NCBI RefSeq assembly: GCF_008831235.1
Contig: NZ_WBKF01000001.1
Span: 802,529 to 866,528 of the forward strand
Source of the DNA: Pseudoclavibacter sp. CFCC 11306
GTDB lineage: Bacteria > Actinomycetota > Actinomycetes > Actinomycetales > Microbacteriaceae
Length of the DNA: 64,000 nucleotides
Reading direction: 5' to 3'
Shown: in pieces, positions 52,978 through 61,205 of the stretch
Numbering within the stretch: position 1 is the stretch's first letter
How the letters are laid out: each line of letters starts with the position of its first letter
Translations under genes and position numbers: made by a program
The notes under the pieces: generated by a model
Told to the model about the DNA's origin: nothing
What the model saw: the letters and a program-made list of their open reading frames with translations, nothing else
Database searches by the model: none

Positions 52978-53973
52978 TCAGGCGTTGCGCCGCGCCGCGC
53001 CGGGGATGCGCGGCAGTGCTCCTCCGGCCGCAGCGTTGCGGTCGGGGCGGAAATCTGTGAAGTCGACGCCGGGAATGCTCTCGACCGCGTCGATGTCGGC
53101 CTCGATGAGCGCGGCTTCGGCGTCTTCTGGACCGACCAGCGGCAGTCGCACGCGCGGGCTGCCGATGCGGCCGAGACCGTGCAGGATGTACTTCGTCGAC
53201 ACCGTGCCAGGAATGTGCGTCATGGTCGCCCGCACCAGTGGTTCGAGCTGACGGTGCACGTCGAGCGCCGTCGCGAAATCGTTGGCGTTGACGGCGTCGA
53301 ACATCTTGCGGTATGCGGCCGACACGATGTTGGCGGTCACGCTCACCACGCCGACCGCACCGAGCGCGGCGTGCGCCAGCGCATGCGTGTCGTCACCGGA
53401 GTAGTAGGCCAGGCCGGTCTCGTTCAGCACCCGCGAAACCTGTGCGAAGTCGCCCTTGGCGTCTTTGACCGCGACCACGTTGGGATGCTTCGCGGCGCGC
53501 GAGATGGTCTCGTACGTCAGCGGAATGCCAGCACGCCCAGGGATGTCATAGAGGATCACTGGAAGATCGGTGGCGTCTGCGACCATGCGGATGTGTGTGA
53601 GCACGCCCGCCTGCGTCGGCTTCAGGTAGTACGGGGTCACGAGCAGAATGCCGTCGGCCCCGGCGGCCTCGGATTCGCGGGCCAGCTGGATAGCGTGTGC
53701 CGTCTCGTTGGAGGGTCCGCCTGAGATGATGCGGGCACGGCCTGAGGCCACCTGTTTCGCAGTGCGAACCAGCTGGATCTTCTCGGCGTCAGTGAGCGTC
53801 GAGGTCTCACCGGTTGTGCCGCTGACGACGATTCCATCGGCGCCTTGAGTGACGCAGTCATCGATCAGCGCTTCGACTCCGGCCCAGTCGACTTCACCGT
53901 CGGCGCGCATGGGAGTGACGACTGCGACCAGCACCTGGCCGAGCTGCTTGATGATCTCTGTCTCTGGCATCAC
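52978..53973 (-). CDS. dapA: 4-hydroxy-tetrahydrodipicolinate synthase
   Basis: A 331-residue TIM-barrel aldolase, the first enzyme of the diaminopimelate branch, condensing pyruvate with aspartate semialdehyde. The Schiff-base lysine is K170 in VVAVKDAKGD, the catalytic tyrosine Y142 in LYDIPGR, and the GTTGE motif lies at 52-56. GVDFTDF and the Pro/Ala-rich tail after about residue 300 extend slightly beyond the family length. Start is GTG at 53973 or the ATG directly after it (GAGGTGATG); the spacing does not decide. It is the first gene of the dapA-rnj-ftsK order. dapB is about 1.3 kb upstream on the same strand. Confidence 0.94.
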   Translation of the reverse strand: MMPETEIIKQLGQVLVAVVTPMRADGEVDWAGVEALIDDCVTQGADGIVVSGTTGETSTLTDAEKIQLVRTAKQVASGRARIISGGPSNETAHAIQLARESEAAGADGILLVTPYYLKPTQAGVLTHIRMVADATDLPVILYDIPGRAGIPLTYETISRAAKHPNVVAVKDAKGDFAQVSRVLNETGLAYYSGDDTHALAHAALGAVGVVSVTANIVSAAYRKMFDAVNANDFATALDVHRQLEPLVRATMTHIPGTVSTKYILHGLGRIGSPRVRLPLVGPEDAEAALIEADIDAVESIPGVDFTDFRPDRNAAAGGALPRIPGAARRNA

Positions 53974-54124
53974 CTCAGTTTACCCCGCAGGCAGGCGGCT
54001 GGCCACATTTCGCGCGTGCCCGGTGCCGAAGCATGCCGCAGGCCTCTGCTGCGCGGCGGCGTCTCTGCTGACAGAATGGGCGAACGCAATGCGACCGGAG
54101 CAGGGCCAGACCGAAGGAGCCACC

Positions 54125-54829
54125 ATGTCGACCATCGCCATCGTCGGAGGGCACGGCAAGATCGCGCTGCTGCTCACGGAGCGTCTCTCGTCGGCCGGGC
54201 ACACGGTGCTCAACGTCGTTCGCGACGCCCGCCATGAGCCCGATGTGCTGGAGCGCGGCGGAACCCCGCTGCTCGCCGACCTCGAAGCGGCGAACGCCGT
54301 CGAACATCTCACCGAGAGGTTTCAGAATGCGGATGCCGTGGTCTTCGCCGCTGGGGCGGGCGGCGGTTCCGGTGTGGCTCGCAAGCACACCGTCGACTAC
54401 CTCGGTTCTGTTCGCAGTGCGGACGCAGCCGTCGCGGCCGGGGTGCGCCGCTTCGTCCAGATCTCGTTCATCGGCGCCGAGCAGGACGAGCTCGGCCTCG
54501 ATGACGAGGTCTTCACCGCGTACCACCACGCCAAACGAGACGCGGATCGTGCGCTGCAGAGCCGCGACGACCTGGACTGGACGATCGTGCGACCCGGCCG
54601 CCTGACCGACGACCCGGCCTGCGGTTCGGTTGCTCTCGGCACCGGGTTCGCCCGGCGAACGGCCGAGGGCGGTGCGTCCGACAGCATCACACGCGCCGAT
54701 GTCGCGGCGCTGCTGCAGGCGGTGCTCGACGAGCCGGGCACCGTCGGCCGTGCGATCGACGCGCTCGAGGGAACCGCAGCGATCGCAGCAGCCGTCGCCC
54801 AGCTCTTCGGCGTGCCTCAGTCTCGCTGA
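54125..54829 (+). CDS. NAD(P)-binding SDR-like protein
   Basis: A 234-residue atypical short-chain dehydrogenase (NmrA-like). The nucleotide-binding motif is IAIVGGHGKIALLLTERL (4-21) and the YHHAKRDADRALQ segment around residue 138 holds the YxxxK-type pair in shifted context. WTIVRPGRLTD is typical of the family. It may act as a redox sensor or an oxidoreductase of unknown substrate. The ATG at 54125 has AAGGAGCC at good spacing. It is convergent with the membrane protein gene, overlapping by 13 bp, and divergent from dapA. Confidence 0.83.
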   Translation: MSTIAIVGGHGKIALLLTERLSSAGHTVLNVVRDARHEPDVLERGGTPLLADLEAANAVEHLTERFQNADAVVFAAGAGGGSGVARKHTVDYLGSVRSADAAVAAGVRRFVQISFIGAEQDELGLDDEVFTAYHHAKRDADRALQSRDDLDWTIVRPGRLTDDPACGSVALGTGFARRTAEGGASDSITRADVAALLQAVLDEPGTVGRAIDALEGTAAIAAAVAQLFGVPQSR

Positions 54830-55308
54830 GCCGATTCTGCCTGCGGCGCCTTGCGCTCGACGCGAATCGCCTGCACGATGGTGCGTCGGCCGTCGGATCG
54901 ACGCCCTGCGGCATCCTGCATGAGCCCCAGACGCAGAAGATCCTGCCAGGTCGCCCGGTCCCCTGCCTGTTCGACTGCCGCAGCCAGGTCGTCGACGCGC
55001 TGCGTGGCGACCTCGCGATCGGCTTTTCCGCTCGGTCGCAGCGGCAGGTCGTCGGTGGGCAAGGCGCCCTCTCGCGACAGCCTCGCGATGAGTCGGTTGG
55101 CACGCACGGCGAATCGCATCTCGGCATAGATCACATAGACGCCGAGCAGCGGAAAGATCAGCAGGAACGCGCCCATCGTCTTCGCAATCGGATCATGCAG
55201 GCCGATCAGCACGAAGGCGCGCTCGAACACGGTGAAGATGTACAGGGCCAGAAAGACGATCATGACGATCGCCAGGGTCAGTGCCCGAGACTGAGCGCGG
55301 CGGTCCAT
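54817..55308 (-). CDS. Small membrane protein between dapB and dapA
   Basis: A 163-residue protein with two N-terminal helices (about 10-30 and 43-62) and a charged cytosolic C-terminus containing Asp/Ala/Glu-rich segments. I do not recognise the family; a protein of this kind is found near dapB in other Actinobacteria. It begins 1 nt after the dapB stop, so it is translationally linked to dapB. It ends 13 bp inside the convergent SDR gene. No catalytic motif is visible. Confidence 0.7.
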   Translation of the reverse strand: MDRRAQSRALTLAIVMIVFLALYIFTVFERAFVLIGLHDPIAKTMGAFLLIFPLLGVYVIYAEMRFAVRANRLIARLSREGALPTDDLPLRPSGKADREVATQRVDDLAAAVEQAGDRATWQDLLRLGLMQDAAGRRSDGRRTIVQAIRVERKAPQAESAQRD

Positions 55309-55309
55309 C

Positions 55310-56020
55310 TCAGAGCCCGATGACGTCGGCGAGCCCGACGGTCGTACCGGTCTGCTCGTGTGCGAAGACGATGCTGCGTGCGATGCCGTCTCGGTAGGCG
55401 TCGATGCTCAGGGTGTCATGCCGCAGCGTCAGCGTCTCAGCGGTACCGCCGAAGATGACCTGCTGCACGGCGTCGACTCCCTGCAGACGCAGCGAGTGCA
55501 CCGGAATTCCCTCGACCAGCTGGCCGCGAGCGGTCTGGTCGGTGTTCGGCTGCGCGTAGGGACCGTGTGCGGCCGCAATGAGCTCGGCCGTGCGCACCGC
55601 GGTGCCCGAAGGGGAATCCTTCTTGCGGGCAGGGTGCGCCTCGACCACCTCGACCGAATCGTAGAGCGGTGCGGCGAGCTGCGCGAGTTTGGTGGCCAGT
55701 GCTGAGCTGACCGAGAAGTTCGGCACGATCACCAGCGAGCTGCGATCTGCCCGATCGGCGACCTCGGCGATGCGCTCGGCGTTCCAGCCCGACGTGCCGA
55801 CGACCACGTCGATGCCGTGGTCAAGCGCGTGGTCGACGATCTTTCGGCTGGCGTCATAGATCGTGAAGTCGACCACGACGTCGGCTCCCTCCATCTTGCT
55901 CAGCGAGCTGTGCGAATCGAGTGTCGAGTGCAGCGCGAAACGGTCGTCGTGTTCGATGATGTCTTCGACGAGCCGCCCCATGCGCCCGGTGGCGCCGGTG
56001 ACAGAGATGTTGAGAGTCAT
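55310..56020 (-). CDS. dapB: 4-hydroxy-tetrahydrodipicolinate reductase
   Basis: A 236-residue reductase that makes tetrahydrodipicolinate in the lysine/peptidoglycan branch, slightly short for the family. The nucleotide-binding motif is VTGATGRMGRLVEDII (7-22). The catalytic region reads VVEAHPARKKDSPSGTA (about 125-141): the catalytic His (AHP) and Lys (KK) and the SGT motif are kept, though the second His of the usual HH pair is Pro. A TACACT element ends 6 nt before the ATG, so a leaderless message is likely. It precedes the small membrane protein and lies 14 kb from dapF. Confidence 0.92.
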   Translation of the reverse strand: MTLNISVTGATGRMGRLVEDIIEHDDRFALHSTLDSHSSLSKMEGADVVVDFTIYDASRKIVDHALDHGIDVVVGTSGWNAERIAEVADRADRSSLVIVPNFSVSSALATKLAQLAAPLYDSVEVVEAHPARKKDSPSGTAVRTAELIAAAHGPYAQPNTDQTARGQLVEGIPVHSLRLQGVDAVQQVIFGGTAETLTLRHDTLSIDAYRDGIARSIVFAHEQTGTTVGLADVIGL

Positions 56021-56062
56021 GCGTTCAGTGTAGTGCGGGCGGTCTACGCCCCGGCGATGAGG

Positions 56063-57022
56063 TCAGCGAAGCGGCTCGAAGGTGCGCAGCACGTCGTCGA
56101 GCAGTGCCGATGCGCCGAAGCGCATCGACGCCGGGGCCACGAACGAGTCGCCGCAGATCACGCGCGCCAGACGCAGATAACCCATGGCCTGATCCACGGT
56201 GCGCACGCCTCCGGCGACCTTCACCCCGATGGTCTCACCGGTCTCTTCACGCCAGTGTGCGCTGGCCTGCAGCAGCACGGCGGCTGCCTCGGGAGTCGCA
56301 CCTGCGCGCCCCTTGCCCGTCGACGTCTTGACGAAGTCGGCACCGGCGAGCAACGCGATGATCGCAGCATGGAACATGGCGTCGTAGTCGGGCAGCTCCC
56401 CCGTCTCGAGAATGACCTTGAGGTGTGCGCGGGTGCCGTCGCCTCGTTCCACCAGGCGCCGCGCGACCAGCACCCAGTCGTAGACCTGCGCGTAGCGTTC
56501 GCTGAGCAGCGCACCGCGGTCGATGACGATGTCGATCTCGTCTGCTCCGGCAGCCACGGCGTATTCGATCTCGGCGGCCTTCGCAGCGAACGGCGACCGA
56601 CCATGCGGAAAGCCGCCGGCCACCGCGGCGAGCGCGACCGGAGCATCCGCCGCCTCGTCGAGCGCGACCCGAGCCGGCACGACGAGGTCTGCGTGCACAC
56701 AGACCGCAGCCGTCGCGGGCAGCACTGCCGGGTGCATGAGATCCGATTCGGGTGCGAGTGCTCGCCATACCAACGCCGCGACGCTCTCTGGGGTGTCGTC
56801 AGCAGACAGACTGGTCAGATCGATGAGCGACGTGATCAGCCGCAGGTCGTCGGGGGTCGCCGCATCGCGCGTCGCGATCTGGGTCTGCTGCCCCACCCAC
56901 GGCGTGAGCTGGGCAGGATCGATATGCGGCAGCGAACGCAGCAGCGTCGTGATGCGCGCGTCGGTGGCCGGCCCGTCGAGCAGCTGCGCCGAGCGCTCCA
57001 GGATGCGATCGAAGTCTGACAT
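56063..57022 (-). CDS. deoC: Deoxyribose-phosphate aldolase
   Basis: A 319-residue TIM-barrel aldolase that cleaves 2-deoxyribose-5-phosphate to glyceraldehyde-3-phosphate and acetaldehyde in deoxynucleoside salvage. The Schiff-base lysine is in DFVKTSTGKGRAGAT (near residue 225), and EIDIVIDRGALLS holds the conserved aspartate. It is the long form with an N-terminal helical extension, as in eukaryotic DERA. TAGAAT at 7 nt before the ATG at 57022 favours a leaderless start. The divergent GntR gene 59 nt away may regulate it; no deoA or deoD is adjacent. Confidence 0.9.
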   Translation of the reverse strand: MSDFDRILERSAQLLDGPATDARITTLLRSLPHIDPAQLTPWVGQQTQIATRDAATPDDLRLITSLIDLTSLSADDTPESVAALVWRALAPESDLMHPAVLPATAAVCVHADLVVPARVALDEAADAPVALAAVAGGFPHGRSPFAAKAAEIEYAVAAGADEIDIVIDRGALLSERYAQVYDWVLVARRLVERGDGTRAHLKVILETGELPDYDAMFHAAIIALLAGADFVKTSTGKGRAGATPEAAAVLLQASAHWREETGETIGVKVAGGVRTVDQAMGYLRLARVICGDSFVAPASMRFGASALLDDVLRTFEPLR

Positions 57023-57081
57023 GCACCTCATTCTAAGCGGGCGGCGCGGCGTGAGAGACGTCGCCGGGTACGATGATGGGC

Positions 57082-57804
57082 ATGCAGAGACCCCGTACCG
57101 TTCCGCTGAAACACGAGCGCATCGCAGACGCGCTCGCAGCCGACATCCAGGCCGGGACCTTCGCTGCAGACGAGCCGCTGCCCAGCGAGGCCGCCCTCGG
57201 TCGGCGTTTTGCGGCGAGTCGCAACACCGTGCGTCAGGCGCTGGCCGCGCTCACCGAGCAGGGTCTGATCATGACACGGCCGGGCGTCGGCTCGTTCGTG
57301 ACGTTCCATCCGGTGGATGCCGAGCCCGCGCTGGGCTGGGCGAGCGCGATTCAGCAGAAGGGTGCGGTCGGTCACGTACGAACGCTCTCGATTCGAGAGG
57401 TGGCGGCCGCAGAGCTGCCGACCGGCCTGCTCGGTTCGATTGTGGCACCGGCCGAGCGGCTGCTGCGCATCGAACGCGTCCGACAGGTGGTCGGTGCGCG
57501 CACGATCTCGCTGGAACGTTCGCTGGTTCCGGCCGTCGCCGAGCTCGACGGGCTGCCCGAGCAGGGCTTGGTCGACGACTCGATCATCGCGACGCTGCGC
57601 GAGGCAGGGTTGGTCGCGGCCTCTGGAGAGCAGTGGGTCGACGTCGGCACACTCGGCGAGCGCGATGCTCAGCTGTTCGAACGCACGGCGGGATCAAGCG
57701 TTCTGGTGTCACGATGCGTCACTCGCGCAGCCGACGGCACGCTGGTCGAATATGCCGAGTCGCTGATGGATCCAGACTATTTTCGCCTGCATCTGACTTT
57801 CTGA
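57082..57804 (+). CDS. GntR-family regulator (HutC/UTRA type)
   Basis: A 240-residue regulator. The N-terminal winged HTH reads LPSEAALGRRFAASRNTVRQ (about 33-52) followed by LTEQGLIMTRPGVGSFV, and the UTRA ligand domain makes up the rest. HutC-type proteins sense sugars, amino-acid catabolites or nucleosides. Divergence from deoC suggests the target and a deoxynucleoside-derived ligand, which is inference. TACGAT at 57069-57074 ends 7 nt before the ATG at 57082, hence this start rather than the ATG at 57073. The TM2 gene follows. Confidence 0.87.
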   Translation: MQRPRTVPLKHERIADALAADIQAGTFAADEPLPSEAALGRRFAASRNTVRQALAALTEQGLIMTRPGVGSFVTFHPVDAEPALGWASAIQQKGAVGHVRTLSIREVAAAELPTGLLGSIVAPAERLLRIERVRQVVGARTISLERSLVPAVAELDGLPEQGLVDDSIIATLREAGLVAASGEQWVDVGTLGERDAQLFERTAGSSVLVSRCVTRAADGTLVEYAESLMDPDYFRLHLTF

Positions 57805-57839
57805 CGCACCACGGCTGCGTGCTCTCCTACGCTAGAGGC

Positions 57840-58205
57840 ATGACCAATCCGGATCTGCCCAAATTCGCCCCGCCCGCCTACCCGCCGACGCCGACTCCCC
57901 CGCCCTACGGAGGCCAGGGACAGGCCCCGTATCAGCCTTACCAGCAGGTCACCCCGTACAAGAGTCGCATCGCCGCCGGCCTGTTCGGCATCTTCTTCGG
58001 GACTGTGGGCGTGCACAACTTCTACCTCGGCAAGACGGGCCTCGGCGTCGCACAGCTGCTGATCACGGTGCTGTCGCTCGGCATGCTGGCCATCGTCTCC
58101 TCGATCTGGGGCTTGGTCGAGGGCATTCTCATCCTGGCGAAGGCACCGAACTACCGCACCGACGGCACCGGCCAGCCGCTGCACGACTATATGACCGAAG
58201 ACTGA
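57840..58205 (+). CDS. TM2-domain membrane protein
   Basis: A 121-residue protein with a Pro/Gln/Tyr-rich N-terminus (about 1-40) and two helices forming a TM2 domain: AAGLFGIFFGTVGVHNFYLG (about 45-64) and LSLGMLAIVSSIWGLVEGI. TM2 proteins are small, of unknown function, and widespread. TACGCT at 57828-57833 ends 6 nt before the ATG, so it is probably leaderless with its own promoter. The end of the gene contains a 13-bp tandem duplication across the stop codon. Confidence 0.83.
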   Translation: MTNPDLPKFAPPAYPPTPTPPPYGGQGQAPYQPYQQVTPYKSRIAAGLFGIFFGTVGVHNFYLGKTGLGVAQLLITVLSLGMLAIVSSIWGLVEGILILAKAPNYRTDGTGQPLHDYMTED

Positions 58206-58240
58206 ATGACCGAAGACTCACGCTGGCCTCCCGCCGCACG

Positions 58241-59740
58241 TCAGTGCTGGTGAGCGGCGGGCAGGCGCGGTGAGACGCCCCCTTCGGTTCCCGGTTCGAC
58301 GACGACGAACTGTCCCATCATGCCCTCGTCCTCATGCCGCAGCAGGTGGCAGTGATACATGTAGGGAGTCACAGGATCGGTGTCGGAGCCGAACTGCACG
58401 GCCAGGCGCACTTTGGTGGCGTGCGGCACGAAGACCGTGTCTTTCGGCCCGCGCATCCATTCGGGAGGTTCGGCGCCGTCATATTCGACGATGCGGAACG
58501 AACAGGCGTGGATGTGAAAGTTGTGCGGGTCGACGGTGTTCGCCACCCGCCATTCCTCGAGCGCTGACGCAGGCACGACTTCGTCGATGCGGTTCATGTC
58601 CATCGACAGCCCGTTGATGCGGTTGGCATTGTCGAACGAGAAGTCGCGCGCCTTGCTGCCGGCGGCCGGAGTCGCGGCGACTCGGGCACCGGGAAGATCC
58701 GCCGCGAGAGGTGGCGAGGGCAGCAGCTGCTCGGCGGCGTCGAGACGCAGCAGGTTGAACTCGGCGTTGTCGAGCACGTCGTTGGTGCCTTTGGCGCTGC
58801 GCAGCATCACCCGTTCGCCGGGCTGCAGCTCGACGACGATCTCGACGCGCTCTGCCGGGCTGAGCAGCACCTGCGTCGTGCTCACCGGGTGCTCGAGCAG
58901 CCCGGTGTCTGTGGCGATCACAGAGAACGGGCGCTGGTCGTCGCATTCGACGTGATAGACGCGTGCGTTCGACCCGTTGACGACGCGCAGGCGCACGAGC
59001 GTGGTCGTAGCGGTGAACTGCGGCAGCAGCGTTCCATTGACCAGGATGCTGTCGCCGAGCAGGCCGAACGCGGAGTCGGCGCCGGAGGTCGAGAGATCCC
59101 CGTCTCTCATGAACGAGCGATCCTGCAGAATCACCGGGACGTCGTCGACGCCATAGGTGCTCGGCACGCCGGCCCGGCTCACGGCGGGGTCGTCGATCAG
59201 AAAGAGCCCCGCCAGCCCCCGGTACACCTGCTGTGCGGTCTCGCCATGCGGGTGCGGGTGGTACCACAGTGTCGCTGCAGGCTGAGCGATCGTCCAGTCG
59301 GGGTGCCATTCGCCGCCTGCGTCGACCATCTGGTGCGGGCCGCCGTCCATCCGAGCCGGCAGCATCATGCCGTGCCAGTGCACGGTCGTCGCCTCGTCGA
59401 GGCCGTTGACGAAGTCGACGGCGACGTGCTCACCCGGCTTCGCTCGCAGCGTCGGCCCCAAGTAGTCGCCGTTGTAGCCAGCGGTGTGCGCGGTCTTTCC
59501 CGAGACGAACTCTGTGCTGCCGGATTGGGCCCGCAGAGCGAATCGACGGATGCCTGCCGCGTCGACGGTCGCCGGCGCCTCTGCCGGGATGTGCAGCGCA
59601 TTGACGAAGGCTTCGGCGTCGGCCGTCGACACGCTCTGCGAGCAGCCGGCGAGAGCCGACCCCGTGGCACCGATGCCCAACGCGCCGACGGCGATCAGAC
59701 CGGTGCGCTCGAGAAAGCCTCGACGGCTGACTTCGGTCAT
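58241..59740 (-). CDS. Exported multicopper oxidase
   Basis: A 499-residue exported copper oxidase. The N-terminus has a twin-arginine signal, SRRGFLERTG (5-14), and a lipobox ending at C33, so it is probably a Tat-exported lipoprotein. Copper ligands are in HWHGMM, YHPHPHGE, DPHNFHIHACSF and MYHCHLLRHEDEGMMG, covering the T1, T2 and T3 sites. This pattern fits CueO/bilirubin-oxidase-like enzymes that oxidise Cu(I), metal ions or phenolics. Its ATG comes 2 nt after the M16 peptidase stop, with no ribosome-binding site, so it must be translated by coupling. Nothing else in the neighbourhood is copper-related. Confidence 0.9.
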   Translation of the reverse strand: MTEVSRRGFLERTGLIAVGALGIGATGSALAGCSQSVSTADAEAFVNALHIPAEAPATVDAAGIRRFALRAQSGSTEFVSGKTAHTAGYNGDYLGPTLRAKPGEHVAVDFVNGLDEATTVHWHGMMLPARMDGGPHQMVDAGGEWHPDWTIAQPAATLWYHPHPHGETAQQVYRGLAGLFLIDDPAVSRAGVPSTYGVDDVPVILQDRSFMRDGDLSTSGADSAFGLLGDSILVNGTLLPQFTATTTLVRLRVVNGSNARVYHVECDDQRPFSVIATDTGLLEHPVSTTQVLLSPAERVEIVVELQPGERVMLRSAKGTNDVLDNAEFNLLRLDAAEQLLPSPPLAADLPGARVAATPAAGSKARDFSFDNANRINGLSMDMNRIDEVVPASALEEWRVANTVDPHNFHIHACSFRIVEYDGAEPPEWMRGPKDTVFVPHATKVRLAVQFGSDTDPVTPYMYHCHLLRHEDEGMMGQFVVVEPGTEGGVSPRLPAAHQH

Positions 59741-59742
59741 CG

Positions 59743-61119
59743 TCAGTGCGCCTGTGCTGCCGAGACCGTCGACTGGAGCTCGCTCACCCGCAGTCGATCG
59801 GCGTCGATCGGACCGACCGCGGCGATCTGCAGCGGCCCGGCGACGAGTTCGGCGGTGAGATCGCGCACCTGCTCGGCGGTGACGTCGCGAATGCGCGCGA
59901 TCGTCGCAGGCAGATCCCAGAGCTCTCCGAGCCCGATCTCCGATTTGCCCAGGCGCGTCATATGATGCGAGCTGTCTTCGAATCCGAGCGTGATGCCGCC
60001 CGAGAGCTGGCCTTTGACTCGCGCGAGCTCCGTCGCGGTCGGCCCTTCCTCGGCGAACCTGGCCACGACATCCTGCATCAGATGTGCGACTTCGGGAGCC
60101 GAGTCCGGGCGGGTGCCGGCATACACGCCGAACGAACCGGCGTCGGCGTATGTGCCCGAGAACGAATAGACCGAATAGGCGAGGCCGCGCTGCTCGCGCA
60201 CCTCCTGAAAGAGGCGCGAGCTCATGCCGCCGCCGAGCACGCCGTTGAGCACGCTGAGCGTGAACCGGCGCTCGTCCCACCCGGGGATGCCGCGTGTGCC
60301 CATGATCAGGTTGACCTGCTCGGCGTCACGCTGACGCACCTCGAAGCTCGGCCCGACGAGTGCCGGCAGCGCGCCGCGGGTGCGCCGCGGGTGCAGCGCA
60401 CCGTGCGTGGATGCGCCCATGCCTCCGGCTGCGAGCGCCTCGCCGAGTCGGGCGAGCAGATCGCCGTGATCGATGGCCCCTGCTGCGGTGACGACGATGT
60501 CTTCAGGGCGATAGTTCGCACGGTAGTGCGCCCAGACGGCGTCACGACCGACGGCGTTGATCGACTCGGGTGTGCCGCCGATCGGGCGCCCCAGACTCTC
60601 GCCGCGGTACACCAGCGACGAGAAGAGCTCGTGTGCGACGTCGGTGGGGTCGTCTTCGCTCATCGCGAGCTCTTCGAGAATGACCTTGCGTTCGCGTTCG
60701 AACTCGTCAGGGTCGATGACAGAGCTGATCACCATGTCGGTGAGCACGTCGACGGCCACACCCAGGTCGGCGTCGCGCACCTTCGCGTAGTAACAGGTGT
60801 GCTCTTTGCCGGTCAGCGCATTCGACTCGCCGCCGATCTCGTCGAAGGCCACGGCGATGTCCATCGCCGTGCGCGTGGGCGTGCCTTTGAACAGCAGATG
60901 CTCGAGAAAATGCGTCGAGCCGAACTGGCCTTCGTGCTCGTCACGTGAGCCGACCGGCACCCAGATTCCCAAAGTCACCGAGTGCGCACCGGGCATGTTC
61001 TCGGTGAGAACACGCACACCGTTGGGCAGCACCGTTCGACGAACGGTCGCGCCGCCGTCGAGTTCGAACGAGGAGTCGTCCACGTCAAGTGGAAGAGGGA
61101 AAGGAGAGGTAGTAGCCAT
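59743..61119 (-). CDS. M16-family zinc peptidase
   Basis: A 458-residue processing-peptidase-like metalloprotease. The inverted zinc motif is HFLEH at 70-74 with the downstream acidic ligand about 75 residues later in FERERKVILEELAM. The second, inactive half includes GGGMSSRLFQEVREQRGLAY (about 273-292), with SRLF and RGLAYSV as the usual substrate-binding motif. It resembles the peptidase encoded near pnp in Actinobacteria. TAGACT ends 7 nt before the ATG at 61119, which favours this start. It is directly coupled to the multicopper oxidase gene, an unusual partnership. Confidence 0.88.
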   Translation of the reverse strand: MATTSPFPLPLDVDDSSFELDGGATVRRTVLPNGVRVLTENMPGAHSVTLGIWVPVGSRDEHEGQFGSTHFLEHLLFKGTPTRTAMDIAVAFDEIGGESNALTGKEHTCYYAKVRDADLGVAVDVLTDMVISSVIDPDEFERERKVILEELAMSEDDPTDVAHELFSSLVYRGESLGRPIGGTPESINAVGRDAVWAHYRANYRPEDIVVTAAGAIDHGDLLARLGEALAAGGMGASTHGALHPRRTRGALPALVGPSFEVRQRDAEQVNLIMGTRGIPGWDERRFTLSVLNGVLGGGMSSRLFQEVREQRGLAYSVYSFSGTYADAGSFGVYAGTRPDSAPEVAHLMQDVVARFAEEGPTATELARVKGQLSGGITLGFEDSSHHMTRLGKSEIGLGELWDLPATIARIRDVTAEQVRDLTAELVAGPLQIAAVGPIDADRLRVSELQSTVSAAQAH

Positions 61120-61205
61120 CTGGCTGAGTCTAGTTGGTCGTCCGGTCTCCCGGCTCGACGATCCGGCCCGGAATGAAACGGCGGCCTTCGTTGCTGAGAT
61201 GAACT

